DNA of 64,000 nt from Bacteroidota bacterium. Lineage in GTDB: Bacteria; Bacteroidota; Bacteroidia; Cytophagales; Cyclobacteriaceae. Both the position numbers and the translations under genes were made by a program. The DNA lies in NCBI GenBank assembly GCA_023417065.1, contig JAEZGH010000025.1, positions 1 to 64,000 of the forward strand. Reading direction: 5' to 3'. This document shows positions 1-8,792 of the stretch, piece by piece; position 1 is the stretch's first letter; each line of letters begins with the position of its first letter. The notes beneath the pieces are model-generated. The model made no database searches, had not been told where the DNA came from, and worked only from the letters and a program-made list of their open reading frames with translations.

Positions 1-13
1 CTATTCTCCCTTA

Positions 14-1756
14 ATGAAAATCAAGACCATTCTCACTCTCTCAGCCATTTGTCATCTGCTTGTGTTGCAGGCACAGGAGATTGACTACAAAGGCCTTCCG
101 CAATGGTCGTGGCAAAAACGCGATTCAACGGAGTATTTCCTTTACACGCCGTCAAATATCAAAAAGGATAAACGTTATCCGGTGGTCCTTGCCCTTCACG
201 GATGTTGCGGAAAGGATTACAAGGCGACATTGCGAAATACGGTAGATCCTATTGTGCGCGTATGGCACAACTTCGGAGAAAACACACAGGATGAACCAAC
301 CTATATCATTGCACCCAGGACAAGTCGCGGATGGATGCAGCACGCCGACAACCTGAAGGCTGCCATCGATGATCTTATCCGGGATCGTCAGGCTGATCCA
401 CAGCGCATCTACATCACAGGATTTTCAATGGGGGCTGATGGCGGATGGAAGTTTCTTGAAAAATATCCGAACTTCTTCGCCGCCGCAGTACTGATGGGCG
501 CAAACTATGGAGGAAAGGATCCTGAAAAGGTTCGTCATATCCCGGTCTGGGCTATTCGCGGTGGCAAAGACTGGTGGGCGCGATATCTAGGAAAACAGGT
601 CGCTGACCTAAGACAGAGAAATAATCTTCCGGCGGATTCAAGCGCAGGTCATACAGGCGTCAATCCACGTTTTACAAGCTTCGAAGAACTTGGACACGTA
701 GTTATGTGGGAAGCTGCGAAATCTTTGGAGATTCGTAAATGGACATACTCAAAGATAAATGATGGCAACCGCTATCCATTTGTCTATTTCAAAGGCGAAT
801 TCAAGTCAGACACCCTTCGCGCAAAACCAGGTGCGATGCTGAGCTTACACGTCGAGGCATTTGATGAAGATGGCGCGATTGCGAACGTGTGGTTCTATCA
901 AAATGACCAACTGATTGAAAAAATCACGGCGCCGCCTTATTCTGTCGAATGGAAAGTTCAGCCGGGAATTACGACAATAAAAGCGGTGGCGCAGGACGAC
1001 AAAGGCAAGACGTCGGAAGCGAGACTGGTTGTTTCCGCCGATGAGTTTGTTTCTTTCAAAAACACAACTCTTCCGACAGGCGCGGTTGCGCGTTACTATA
1101 AACATTCAATTTCACCGACTGGCAACAAGCCGATTAGCCATACCGTTGATTCGGGGCAGCTGCCTGAGGGCATTTCCCTTTCAAGCGATGGAGTACTGAC
1201 AGGATTCGCTGGCAAAGAAGGAACCTACAGTTTCATCGTCAACGCCACAGATCGCGATGGTGAACAGGCGCAGCAAAGATTCAAAATTACAATAACAAAA
1301 AAGTCGCGAGGCGATGTGCTTGTCAGTGATGTGGTGGATTACCAGAACAAGCCTCTGACCATTGCTCCCCTTAAAAAAGGATCCCTGCCCTTCTATGACC
1401 GGAACGACGGTGAAATTAACATAAGCAGTTTACCGCGTAAGTTCGAGGGACTGACCTTCATCCAAACCGCTTTTAATGATACTACGAAAGCCAGTCCGCA
1501 TTACTTGAGCTTCCGAGTAGATGCACCTGTGACGGTATATATATTTTACGAAAAGAAGGACAATCTTTTCTCGTCGACGGTTCCTGCATGGCTCAGTTCA
1601 TTCAGAAAATCAGGGCCTGAGCAAATCGTTGCCCAATACTTCTATTACGACGTGTATGAGAAGGACTTTCCCGCAGGCGTAATTACACTTCCCGATGCGG
1701 AAGAAAAAGCAAATGGCGTAAGTACAAACTACTTCGTGGCGGTCAAGGCCAGATAG
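14..1756 (+). CDS. Secreted alpha/beta hydrolase (PHB-depolymerase/feruloyl-esterase-like) with Ig-like domains
   Basis: A 580-aa protein with an N-terminal signal peptide (residues 1-21, cleavage after AQA/Q). Residues 40-240 form an alpha/beta hydrolase: LALHGCCG oxyanion region, nucleophile Ser138 in GFSMG, probable Asp186 (GGKD) and His228 (ELGH). This is the layout of secreted esterases and peptidases of the PHB-depolymerase/prolyl-oligopeptidase type. Residues about 265-345 look like a bacterial Ig-like domain, and 350-430 like a putative Ig domain (the GLPEGISLS-type motif appears as QLPEGISLSSDGVLTG). The remaining C-terminus is unassigned and shows no clear sorting signal. The substrate is unknown; an ester in plant polysaccharide is the likeliest guess given the glycan genes nearby. 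The ATG start is directly followed by the signal peptide. Convergent with the methyltransferase gene. Confidence 0.8.
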   Translation: MKIKTILTLSAICHLLVLQAQEIDYKGLPQWSWQKRDSTEYFLYTPSNIKKDKRYPVVLALHGCCGKDYKATLRNTVDPIVRVWHNFGENTQDEPTYIIAPRTSRGWMQHADNLKAAIDDLIRDRQADPQRIYITGFSMGADGGWKFLEKYPNFFAAAVLMGANYGGKDPEKVRHIPVWAIRGGKDWWARYLGKQVADLRQRNNLPADSSAGHTGVNPRFTSFEELGHVVMWEAAKSLEIRKWTYSKINDGNRYPFVYFKGEFKSDTLRAKPGAMLSLHVEAFDEDGAIANVWFYQNDQLIEKITAPPYSVEWKVQPGITTIKAVAQDDKGKTSEARLVVSADEFVSFKNTTLPTGAVARYYKHSISPTGNKPISHTVDSGQLPEGISLSSDGVLTGFAGKEGTYSFIVNATDRDGEQAQQRFKITITKKSRGDVLVSDVVDYQNKPLTIAPLKKGSLPFYDRNDGEINISSLPRKFEGLTFIQTAFNDTTKASPHYLSFRVDAPVTVYIFYEKKDNLFSSTVPAWLSSFRKSGPEQIVAQYFYYDVYEKDFPAGVITLPDAEEKANGVSTNYFVAVKAR

Positions 1757-1793
1757 ACCAGACTTCATTCCTGTGCATTGCACGACCAAGGGA

Positions 1794-2378
1794 TCATTGC
1801 TTTGTCGCATGGTAGTAATGGTTTTCGCCTTCGTCTTCGAATTCCTCTACCAGCTGGAAGCCACATGAATTCAACAGGGCTTTATACCGTTTGGCTCCCA
1901 GAGACCTGGAAGGCAATCCGGTGAGCACGTCGTTCCATTCGACGTTTTGTGATGGGGCGGTGAACAGAAACCTTCCACCAGATTGCAACCTGCCCGCGAC
2001 ATTCTGAATTACCGTTATCTGATGCTGTTCAGAAAGAAGAAACAATAATCCCCATGCAACTACGCCGTCGAATGTGCGATTAAAGAAAGACGACGTTTCC
2101 GCAGGTTCGCAAATGACGGGTACATCCGGACAATTCTTCCTGAAAAGCGAAACCTGGTTGGGTGATGCATCTACGCCACAAACGTTCATCCCTTCCTGAA
2201 GAAGCGTTTTTGTTACAGGCACACCTGAACCACATCCAACGTCGAGAATTGATGAACCCGGTTTAAAGGCATGCGCCCACTTTCTGATAGCAGCGACGCC
2301 GATGTTACTCCCTGCGCGAATAGCGGCAAAGTCATCAGCCAACTGATCGTAGCCGTTTGAATGATCAATTTCTTTCAA
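1794..2378 (-). CDS. Class I SAM-dependent methyltransferase
   Basis: 194 aa. The SAM-binding motif I is ILDVGCGSGVP (about residues 40-50), followed by the acidic motif at VCGVDAS and a post-I region PVICEPAETSSF, as in the Methyltransf_11/25 families. The acceptor cannot be told from sequence. The only start that gives the complete Rossmann fold is a TTG at 2378; no ATG lies between it and the SAM motif. It is the last gene of a minus-strand run behind the AraC regulator, VOC protein and small Cys/His protein, with only 20 nt to the previous gene, so it is probably co-transcribed. Confidence 0.8.
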   Translation of the reverse strand: MKEIDHSNGYDQLADDFAAIRAGSNIGVAAIRKWAHAFKPGSSILDVGCGSGVPVTKTLLQEGMNVCGVDASPNQVSLFRKNCPDVPVICEPAETSSFFNRTFDGVVAWGLLFLLSEQHQITVIQNVAGRLQSGGRFLFTAPSQNVEWNDVLTGLPSRSLGAKRYKALLNSCGFQLVEEFEDEGENHYYHATKQ

Positions 2379-2398
2379 GTTGAAAGCACGTTCGTTGC

Positions 2399-2686
2399 CT
2401 AGTCGATCAGGGGCTTGCCCATTGCCACCTGGGGGTGAACACCCATTACGGCGTCTTTACATTGTGTGCAAAAGAACCCTGCTTCCAGGCCGGATTTATC
2501 GTCGTTGTTTATATGAACCTCGACACATTCCGGGAAGTTGAACCTTTTCGCCAGTTTTCCGAGGTCAAGCACGCAGTCATAGTACACCCATTCGCGTGAA
2601 CTATCACCCCATGCCTGACCACGGAACGTTTCCCGGATACCGCGTTTTTTCAGTTCGCAGTCAAGAGCCATGAGATGTTCACACAT
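2399..2686 (-). CDS. Conserved small Cys/His protein, possible zinc site
   Basis: 95 aa, no signal peptide or membrane segment. It starts with MCEH and carries FCTQC near the C-terminus, so Cys2, His4 and the CxxC pair could together bind a zinc ion. The central REWVYYDCVLDL segment looks like a small conserved fold that I recall seeing in uncharacterised bacterial proteins, but I cannot name a family. It sits between the VOC gene (47 nt upstream) and the methyltransferase gene (20 nt downstream), in the same direction, suggesting one operon. A second in-frame ATG at 2671 would remove the first Cys and His, so the upstream ATG is preferred. Function unknown. Confidence 0.65.
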   Translation of the reverse strand: MCEHLMALDCELKKRGIRETFRGQAWGDSSREWVYYDCVLDLGKLAKRFNFPECVEVHINNDDKSGLEAGFFCTQCKDAVMGVHPQVAMGKPLID

Positions 2687-2733
2687 TTGCGTATCTGCAG
2701 AATTTTATGACTCGTGGAATCAACGCCTCCCTG

Positions 2734-3123
2734 TTAAAGCATTTGTACTAACTGAATGTTGTTGCCGCAGGTGTCGTCAAGAACCGCGATCCTGACCGGC
2801 CCAGCATCCCGCGGTTCAAGAGAGAACGCCACTCCGTCATCCCGTAACCGTTCGAATTCTGTGTTCAGATCAGAAACCATAAACGACGTATAGGGAATTC
2901 CTGCATCCTTCAGGGCTTTTTGATATACCCTTGCCGGCTCGAATGCCATCGGTTCGAGCAATAACTCAACGCCATTTTGTTCATTGGGCGAAACAACTGT
3001 CAGCCATTTATGTTCACCCATTGGCACTTCGGTTTTCTTCAGAAAACCAAGTTTCTCAGTATAGAATTTCAGTGCCTTTTCCTGATTGTCGACTGGCACG
3101 CTGGTAACATGAATTTTTATCAT
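2734..3123 (-). CDS. VOC family (glyoxalase/bleomycin-resistance fold) protein
   Basis: 129 aa, typical single-module VOC length. It opens with IHVTSVPVDNQEKALKFYTE, the characteristic beta-alpha start of the fold, and ends with IAVLDDTCGNNIQLVQ, where the last strand normally carries a metal ligand or substrate contact. These proteins act as dioxygenases, lyases or drug-binding proteins; the substrate is not readable here. It lies 50 nt downstream of the AraC gene in the same direction and is likely controlled with it, an arrangement often seen for small detoxification operons. Confidence 0.85.
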   Translation of the reverse strand: MIKIHVTSVPVDNQEKALKFYTEKLGFLKKTEVPMGEHKWLTVVSPNEQNGVELLLEPMAFEPARVYQKALKDAGIPYTSFMVSDLNTEFERLRDDGVAFSLEPRDAGPVRIAVLDDTCGNNIQLVQML

Positions 3124-3173
3124 ACTTCATCAATGTTTATATAACAAAAATTCAAATCCGGCATCAGACGTCA

Positions 3174-3578
3174 CTATCCTGGATTGCTTTTGTTAAGCTG
3201 CTGAAACGCGACCGGCGAGTAACCCGTTGCTTTTTTAAACACATTGCTAAAAGTAGGCAGGCTTTCATATCCCACATCAATACAAACCTGATGCGCATCG
3301 ACCCCTTGTTTGAGGAGCTCTTTGCTTCGGTGAATCCGAAGATCTCTCAGGAACTGTCGTGGAGAGATTCCATATACGCGCTTGAACACTCGGATAAAAT
3401 GGTAGCGGGACATAAATGCGCTTGACGCGATATTTTCCAGCTCAATCTTCTCTGCGAGATATTTCTCCATGAACGCCTTTGACTGGCGTATCCGCACGTA
3501 GTAAAACTCCGGCAGAAAGTCTTCCCTGAGGTGCCGGTCGAGCTGAATTTCAAAATATGTCTTTCTTCGACGGTCCAT
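3174..3578 (-). CDS. AraC-family transcriptional regulator (DNA-binding domain only)
   Basis: 134 aa. Residues about 40-130 are a complete AraC double helix-turn-helix: first HTH in IASSAFMSRYHFIRVFKRVYG, then the signature QVCIDVGYESLPTFSNVFKKATGYSP. There is no effector-binding domain, only a short basic N-terminus (MDRRRKTYF), so it is a stand-alone DNA-binding regulator. The first open codon is a GTG at 3581, but the adjacent ATG at 3578 is taken as the start. It is the first gene of the minus-strand operon with the VOC, Cys/His and methyltransferase genes and probably regulates it. Confidence 0.85.
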   Translation of the reverse strand: MDRRRKTYFEIQLDRHLREDFLPEFYYVRIRQSKAFMEKYLAEKIELENIASSAFMSRYHFIRVFKRVYGISPRQFLRDLRIHRSKELLKQGVDAHQVCIDVGYESLPTFSNVFKKATGYSPVAFQQLNKSNPG

Positions 3579-3628
3579 CACCTGATATTATTCCGCGTGC
3601 TGCGTGCGTCAGAAAACGAAGATAATAA

Positions 3629-3659
3629 TAAAAGGGAACCTGGTATTGATTCCCTTTTA
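3629..3659 (-). terminator. Hairpin terminator candidate after the carboxylesterase
   Basis: Perfect 10-bp inverted repeat TAAAAGGGAA / TTCCCTTTTA with an 11-nt loop. Read on the minus strand it is followed by a TTATTATC stretch. It lies between the carboxylesterase stop and the AraC start, so it would end the glycan operon. The T tract is weak. Confidence 0.45.
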
Positions 3660-3706
3660 GAAGTTGAATGATTCTGACCCTTTAATGAGTCAGTCAGGGG
3701 TAAAGA

Positions 3707-5263
3707 TCAATCCAGCGGCTTGATGAACTGCATCAGCTCGCGGTCGTGGTTATTCACCACGCGGCAAGGGTTATCGAAATACATCGTGGCGCCGTTTTCA
3801 ACAGTGTACGGTTCCCAGGCCGGGAGTTTTCCTTCAACATTAGGATCACCCGTTCTGGCGAAGTTCAGCCATACAGAACTCATCTTATCGGCAAGTTCAT
3901 AAGCTTCGGGTGTCGTGCTCGTCCAATCCGGTTTCAGATCAACATTGTTGAAAGCCAATGGTATATCAAGGCCGTGGAATGAGCCGCGCGATGCGCTGTC
4001 TACCGGACTCTTCCACGCCAGGAAGAAGCTATAGGTAGGAGCGCTTACCTTCGTGCGCGCATCGGCAGTCCGTATTGTAAAGGGACGGAATACGGTATCA
4101 ATTGACACCAGGTCCTGTGGCGTATAGTCCGGATAAGTCTTCGCGTAGAGCTCCACAAAGCGATCCGTTCTCTTCCCATAGATTTTTGCAAGGCGATCTT
4201 TTGCCTGCCCGATCGTGAGATCTTTTTCGCCATACGCAGTCCGCATCAACTCATTCAATGTTGTGCCGATCATCAGCGGGATGTTGTCAGAGATAGAGGC
4301 AAAACCGGGGCTGAAGGGTTGCTGGAGCAACACGTTGCCATCCGCGGAAGGGGCGAAGCCGAACATCGTAGGAGAACCCGGTCTGCGTGGGCCGGAGATA
4401 CCCGCAATAGCTTCATTACCCGCCTTCACCAGTCGCGCGTATGAGATGGTATCCAGCTGATTCACATCCTCCTTAGTAAGACCAAGTTTCTCAAGGACAG
4501 CGAGGCCGAGGGTCTGCGACTTCTCCTTCGTCATGACATTGAGTAGTGTTCCACTTTGAATAATTGCTTTGTGGAACAGGCCTTTTGCTGAAGACATACA
4601 CATCAGGGTGCCGACCTTGCCACCACCGCCGGACTCACCAAAGATGGTGACGTTGCCCGGATCGCCGCCAAAGTTCTCAATGTTATCTCTGACCCACTCG
4701 AGTGCTTTGACAACATCGAGCATACCTACGTTGGCTGACTGGGCATACTTTGAGTCTGCTGCTGACAAATCGAGAAAGCCGAGGATATTCAGGCGGTGAT
4801 TTACCGACACCATGACGACATCACCTTTTTGAGCGAGGGCTTTGCCATCCGTCATCGGATCGCTGCTGCTTCCAACGTGAAATCCGCCGCCGTGCAACCA
4901 AAACATTACCGGGCGCTTCTTTCCGTCGTTGAGTCCTTTCGTCCAGACGTTCACACTAAAGAGTTCCTTTTCATTCATCAGCGAGTCGTCGATCCACGCT
5001 ACTATCTGCTTCGCTACCGGACCATACGACGTGCATTCGCGAACTCCTTCCCAGGATTCAGGATCCTGCGGTGGCAAGAAGCGTTCTGCACGCGCATACG
5101 GAATGCCTTTGAAGATGAAAACGTCATCCTCATGAACTCCCGAAACCTTGCCGTGTTTCGTTTTTACTGACAGGTGCGGCGCCTCGTCAACCTTTGGGGT
5201 GCACGCAGACAATATTGTAACAGCAAAGAGTACGCTGGCTGCAATCTTTTTAAAGGATGTCAT
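3707..5263 (-). CDS. Carboxylesterase type B, lipoprotein
   Basis: 518 aa. The N-terminus is a lipoprotein signal (TILSAC, lipidated Cys21), so the enzyme is membrane-anchored in the periplasm or on the surface. The carboxylesterase B fold is clear: FKGIPYA, oxyanion LHGGGF, nucleophile Ser211 in GESGGGG, and the catalytic His in SFHGLDIPLAF near the C-terminus. The family hydrolyses carboxylic esters; here the likely substrates are acyl or aryl esters on plant glycans, because the gene is the last of an operon with a GH43 enzyme and another hydrolase (34-nt gap upstream). The ATG lies directly before the signal sequence. A hairpin follows the stop. Confidence 0.88.
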   Translation of the reverse strand: MTSFKKIAASVLFAVTILSACTPKVDEAPHLSVKTKHGKVSGVHEDDVFIFKGIPYARAERFLPPQDPESWEGVRECTSYGPVAKQIVAWIDDSLMNEKELFSVNVWTKGLNDGKKRPVMFWLHGGGFHVGSSSDPMTDGKALAQKGDVVMVSVNHRLNILGFLDLSAADSKYAQSANVGMLDVVKALEWVRDNIENFGGDPGNVTIFGESGGGGKVGTLMCMSSAKGLFHKAIIQSGTLLNVMTKEKSQTLGLAVLEKLGLTKEDVNQLDTISYARLVKAGNEAIAGISGPRRPGSPTMFGFAPSADGNVLLQQPFSPGFASISDNIPLMIGTTLNELMRTAYGEKDLTIGQAKDRLAKIYGKRTDRFVELYAKTYPDYTPQDLVSIDTVFRPFTIRTADARTKVSAPTYSFFLAWKSPVDSASRGSFHGLDIPLAFNNVDLKPDWTSTTPEAYELADKMSSVWLNFARTGDPNVEGKLPAWEPYTVENGATMYFDNPCRVVNNHDRELMQFIKPLD

Positions 5264-5296
5264 GGTTGTCGTTGGGGAAAGCGATTATGAAATAAT

Positions 5297-6202
5297 TTAC
5301 TTGATGTTCTTACGGTCAAATTTCCAGGCCGTATTCTTTGAGAGGCCAGCCGGATCTCCGGTAAACATCTTCCCTGCTTCCTTGTCATTTTTCAGCTGCC
5401 ATTTAAACCACGCTGTTGCGACTACCGCAAACTCGCCCCCATGAGGCTGTCCATAAGTTCCACCGTGACCTACGTCAAGGTTGGCAACAAACGCAGGAAC
5501 ATGATTTATTTTGTTGAAGTCATCCATGCCATTGTTATACGCGATGTCGGATTCACCTCCGAGCAGGTACAGCGTTGGCGTGTGAATTTTTGCAAGCTGA
5601 TCTTTGGTGAGTGGAGGCATTCCGGGCATGCCACCATTGGGAGTCGGAAGAATACCACTGTTGCAAACCACCAGTGTGGTGAGTCGCGGATCAGGTGCCA
5701 CCTCCAGCGCCTGCAGTCCACCGCACGACATCCCGGCAACGGCAATCTTTTTTATATCCAGCTTGCCGGCGTACGGGCTTGACTTGTCATTGTTTTGTGC
5801 AATAGCCCAGTCGATAGCATCAGTCAATTGCGATGAAGCAGACCGATCGCGTGTGCGTTCACCTTCCTGAGGCATTGGTCCGATCGCAATAACCAGGAAC
5901 CCGTGCGACGCTACTTCCGACAGGAAGTTGACGTGTTCCCATGGTGAGTTAGCACAAGCACCGTTACCCCAGACGATAATTGGGAGCTTGCCTTTCTTCG
6001 ACGCTGCCGCGAGATCCGAAGGACGGAACACGGTATGCGTCGGCAGTGAGCTCTCGGAAAGCATCACTGCCTTGAATGGTCCGGTACCGCCATCCTCCAC
6101 AACACGGGAAGTTGGCTTTGATGCATCCTGCGCTGTGGCAGGATGCATGATAGACAAGGTTACGCCTGCCACAAAGGCAAGCAATAGGCTGGTTCTTTTC
6201 AT
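5297..6202 (-). CDS. Secreted alpha/beta hydrolase (chlorophyllase/PET-hydrolase-like fold)
   Basis: 301 aa from the ATG at 6202, chosen because it gives a standard signal peptide (MKRTSLLLAF...ATA/Q); the open frame extends ten codons further up. The fold shows IIVWGNGACAN, an oxyanion loop, nucleophile Ser159 in GMSCGG, a probable catalytic Asp in GGESD and the His in DVGHGGTYG. Such enzymes hydrolyse esters or lactones; the exact substrate is unknown. It is spaced 33 nt from the carboxylesterase and 31 nt from the GH43 gene, so it is the third cistron of a four-gene operon and probably strips side-chain esters from the polysaccharide attacked by the GH43 enzyme. Confidence 0.82.
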   Translation of the reverse strand: MKRTSLLLAFVAGVTLSIMHPATAQDASKPTSRVVEDGGTGPFKAVMLSESSLPTHTVFRPSDLAAASKKGKLPIIVWGNGACANSPWEHVNFLSEVASHGFLVIAIGPMPQEGERTRDRSASSQLTDAIDWAIAQNNDKSSPYAGKLDIKKIAVAGMSCGGLQALEVAPDPRLTTLVVCNSGILPTPNGGMPGMPPLTKDQLAKIHTPTLYLLGGESDIAYNNGMDDFNKINHVPAFVANLDVGHGGTYGQPHGGEFAVVATAWFKWQLKNDKEAGKMFTGDPAGLSKNTAWKFDRKNIK

Positions 6203-6233
6203 AGGGCTGGTTTTTCTGAGTAACGAACTCATC

Positions 6234-7682
6234 TTAATAGCTTCGGAAGTTCCACTTAGAGTTGTCGCTGTTCATGTCGAACTTTCCAAGTGTAGGAGTA
6301 CTGTCTCCCGAAGAGATCAGCGCCAGTTTTTCATCTGAATTCGGAACCACCTTCGGCATGATGCGATACGTTCCATCAGTCAGTTGTTCAATCCTCCACA
6401 GTTGTTCAGGAGCTCCGGTGAATTCCGGAACGGTAGTTACTTCTTTATCAGCGGTAGCTGCAAGTGCGCGGTTTGTTCCCTCGATAACAATTTTATAATA
6501 AGGACCGCCGAGGTAGCCACCTGCGTCGGGCTTAGCCGTGATCGTCCATTTCTGATGAGGCCGTGACATATAATCGCCGATTCTCACGCCGATTTCACCC
6601 TTAGGCCAGGTATTGATTACGTCTTCGAGTTTCTGCATAGGCACAGGGTTGACCGGATCGTCGGGCTTACGGTTCCAGCCACGGGTTACAGGCAGACGTA
6701 CAAAGTCGACAATCAGCTCCAGTGCATACCCTCTTCTTTCAGACTTGATCTCGTAAGTTCCTTCTTTAAAGTTTTCACCTGCAACAGGCCATCCGTTTTT
6801 CCACAACAGCGGACGGATTCCAAGTACGCTAAGTCCGTTTTGATCGAAGTCACCTTCATAGTGGCAGGACATCTTTTCGACGCCGTCTTCAACGACGACA
6901 CGTCCAAAGTGACCAGGTCCGATAAGCTTTCCTTCTGCGGCGAGTACCATCTTGCCACCACCCTTCAGCATATCGCGGCCCATGTTATCAAGATAAGGGC
7001 CGGTAACTTTTTTCGAGCGGCCTACGACAATGTTATAGGTAGAGTTGACGCCGTCGCAGCAGGTACCGTGTGTTCCGAAAAGGTAGTACCATCCATCGCG
7101 GTATTCCAGGTCTGTGGCTTCGCAATCAATCGCGATGTCGATCGCCTTGTTGCCTTCAACGCGTTTACCTGTTTTCGGATCAAGTTCGATGAGTCGGATA
7201 AATCCGAAGTATGTTCCATAAGAAACCCAGAGTCTTCCATCGTTAGGATCGAGGAGTAATCCGGGGTCGATGGCGTCGTTATCTTCAATACCATCAGACT
7301 CTGCTACAAGGATGGGTTCGGTAAACTTGAAATCGGGAGACGTTGGATCCAGTGTTTTGTTCCACATGGTAAGGATTCTTCCGTTGTGACCGCCGCCGAG
7401 TCCTCCACCGGTCGCGCCATATACCACTAGGTAACGGTCGCCGATTTTGATCGCATCAGGTGCGGCACCGCCACCGGGTCTTTCGGCTCCGCCGTTCCAG
7501 GTCCATCCGTCTTCGGAGATCAACCCGCCTCTACCTGTGCCAAATGTGTAGTACTTGCCGTCACATTCCATTATTGTTGACGGGTCGTGTATAAAAGGCT
7601 TACCTATTTGAGCCATCGCTGTCGTTGCGAATAACACCACGAATGCAATTGCGGTGAATGCTATCTTATTTCTCAATTCCAT
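6234..7682 (-). CDS. GH43 family arabinanase/xylosidase-like enzyme with C-terminal beta-trefoil
   Basis: 482 aa from the ATG at 7682, which avoids overlap with the upstream gene and starts a clean signal peptide (cleavage AMA/Q). Residues 30-300 match a five-bladed GH43 propeller: catalytic base Asp33 in IHDPS, pKa-modulating Asp in DAIDPGLLLDP, proton-donor Glu in CEATDLEY followed by YYLFGTHGTCC, and the metal-site His in GPGHFG. The last 110 residues contain QKW, QLW and SKW positions, as in ricin-type trefoil (CBM13) modules that bind sugars. The family removes arabinose or xylose units, so the enzyme likely acts on arabinan or arabinoxylan. Second gene of the operon. Confidence 0.87.
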   Translation of the reverse strand: MELRNKIAFTAIAFVVLFATTAMAQIGKPFIHDPSTIMECDGKYYTFGTGRGGLISEDGWTWNGGAERPGGGAAPDAIKIGDRYLVVYGATGGGLGGGHNGRILTMWNKTLDPTSPDFKFTEPILVAESDGIEDNDAIDPGLLLDPNDGRLWVSYGTYFGFIRLIELDPKTGKRVEGNKAIDIAIDCEATDLEYRDGWYYLFGTHGTCCDGVNSTYNIVVGRSKKVTGPYLDNMGRDMLKGGGKMVLAAEGKLIGPGHFGRVVVEDGVEKMSCHYEGDFDQNGLSVLGIRPLLWKNGWPVAGENFKEGTYEIKSERRGYALELIVDFVRLPVTRGWNRKPDDPVNPVPMQKLEDVINTWPKGEIGVRIGDYMSRPHQKWTITAKPDAGGYLGGPYYKIVIEGTNRALAATADKEVTTVPEFTGAPEQLWRIEQLTDGTYRIMPKVVPNSDEKLALISSGDSTPTLGKFDMNSDNSKWNFRSY

Positions 7683-7716
7683 AATATCTATATCCGTTCT
7701 TTTTTGACTTGATGAA

Positions 7717-8448
7717 CTATTCGTAACTAATGGTAATGTCTTTGATTGGCTCGCCATTCTCGTCGAGGAAGCGAACGCAGAAATCGCTCATACCCGGTCC
7801 GTTGATGATGGCACCACGCAGGATGTTCTTGCCTTCCTTCAGCGTAAGGCGGCGGGATACCCCATCGTCCATCACCATTCGGCGATCGCCTGAAAGCAGC
7901 AACGCTTCTTCTCCGTTCAGCCACCACATAGAGGCTGAGTTGGATCCAACGGCCAGTCTTACGTCCTTCATTTCTTTGGGTGCATTTACAACGGTGACTG
8001 CCCAGAACAATACGCCGTATTCAGGTTTGTTAAGACCATAGGCAAAGCGAAACAGCTTCACATTAAAAAGCTTGCTGTCCAGCGCATGCCACGCCAGTTT
8101 TTCCTTACCGACTTTGACTTTCTCGCCGTTCTTCGGAAGGATAGTAAACTGATTTTTGAAATACAGTGTATCAAACGCCTTCCGCAGATAGCTATCGGTA
8201 AAGAGAGTGTTTGTCCGGATAGGTCGTTGAATTGGTTCGAGTAATAGCCAACGCTGAATGAAACCATCTTCATCGGGAGTTTTCTTCTCTTTTGTTGCAG
8301 GAGTGAAGTATCCCGAGATACTTCGTTCGGTATTGCGTTTTGCCGGATCGTCTTTGTCATTCCAGGCTCTTCCAACTTGTGCCTGCACTCCCAGTCCCAC
8401 GAATAATAGCGCTAATGTCGATAGGAGCATTTTGCCTTTGATGTTCAT
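7717..8448 (-). CDS. Secreted carbohydrate-operon protein, jelly-roll-like
   Basis: 243 aa with a signal peptide (1-23, VQA/Q). The C-terminal half has the pattern MWWLNGEEALLLSGDRRMV...LTLKEGKNILRGAIINGPG. This resembles the beta-sandwich modules next to or within glycosidases and acetyl-xylan esterases, where a Trp-rich strand is followed by LxxGxN. No catalytic Ser/Glu motif is evident, so a binding or accessory role is more likely than catalysis. It is the first gene of the operon (34 nt before the GH43 start), downstream of a palindrome resembling a LacI-family operator. I do not recognise a named family with certainty. Confidence 0.6.
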   Translation of the reverse strand: MNIKGKMLLSTLALLFVGLGVQAQVGRAWNDKDDPAKRNTERSISGYFTPATKEKKTPDEDGFIQRWLLLEPIQRPIRTNTLFTDSYLRKAFDTLYFKNQFTILPKNGEKVKVGKEKLAWHALDSKLFNVKLFRFAYGLNKPEYGVLFWAVTVVNAPKEMKDVRLAVGSNSASMWWLNGEEALLLSGDRRMVMDDGVSRRLTLKEGKNILRGAIINGPGMSDFCVRFLDENGEPIKDITISYE

Positions 8449-8624
8449 AATAAAGTTTACTGTTTCTGATTGGTTGAATAAAAATGGGTAAGTATCTAAA
8501 GTTTTATTGGGTTCGTCGATTGAATGTGTTAAACCGAAGGAATTTGCCAGTGATTTTTCATCTATACACTTCCCTCGATGCGCATAAATGTATTTAGCAC
8601 ACTAATAAAATGCTAACAGAATCG

Positions 8625-8642
8625 CATGTAAACGTTTTCATG
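8625..8642. promoter_or_regulatory. LacI-family operator-like palindrome
   Basis: CATGTAAACGTTTTCATG is an 18-bp dyad with one mismatched pair centred on CG. It fits the TGnAAnCGnTTnCA consensus of LacI/GalR-type operators. It lies about 180 nt upstream of the first gene of the GH43 operon, so it could be the site of a sugar-responsive repressor or activator. No LacI-type gene is in the window, so the regulator would be encoded elsewhere. Confidence 0.5.
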
Positions 8643-8761
8643 GAAGAATTCTGATTCTAAGTTCTGATTGGGAAACTCGTGGTTCAAAGGGGAGCGCTCC
8701 GTGGAGAGAAGTTCACGTTTCATGTTTCAAGGGTTGACCATTGCCTGGAGAACAAATGAAT

Positions 8762-8792
8762 GGAGGATGAACGGAGGATGAACGGAGGATGA
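8762..8792. repeat. 11-bp tandem repeat, 2.8 copies
   Basis: The unit GGAGGATGAAC occurs twice in full and once in part (GGAGGATGA), and is preceded by a related GAATGGA. It lies in non-coding DNA. Copy number may vary between strains. Confidence 0.8.
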
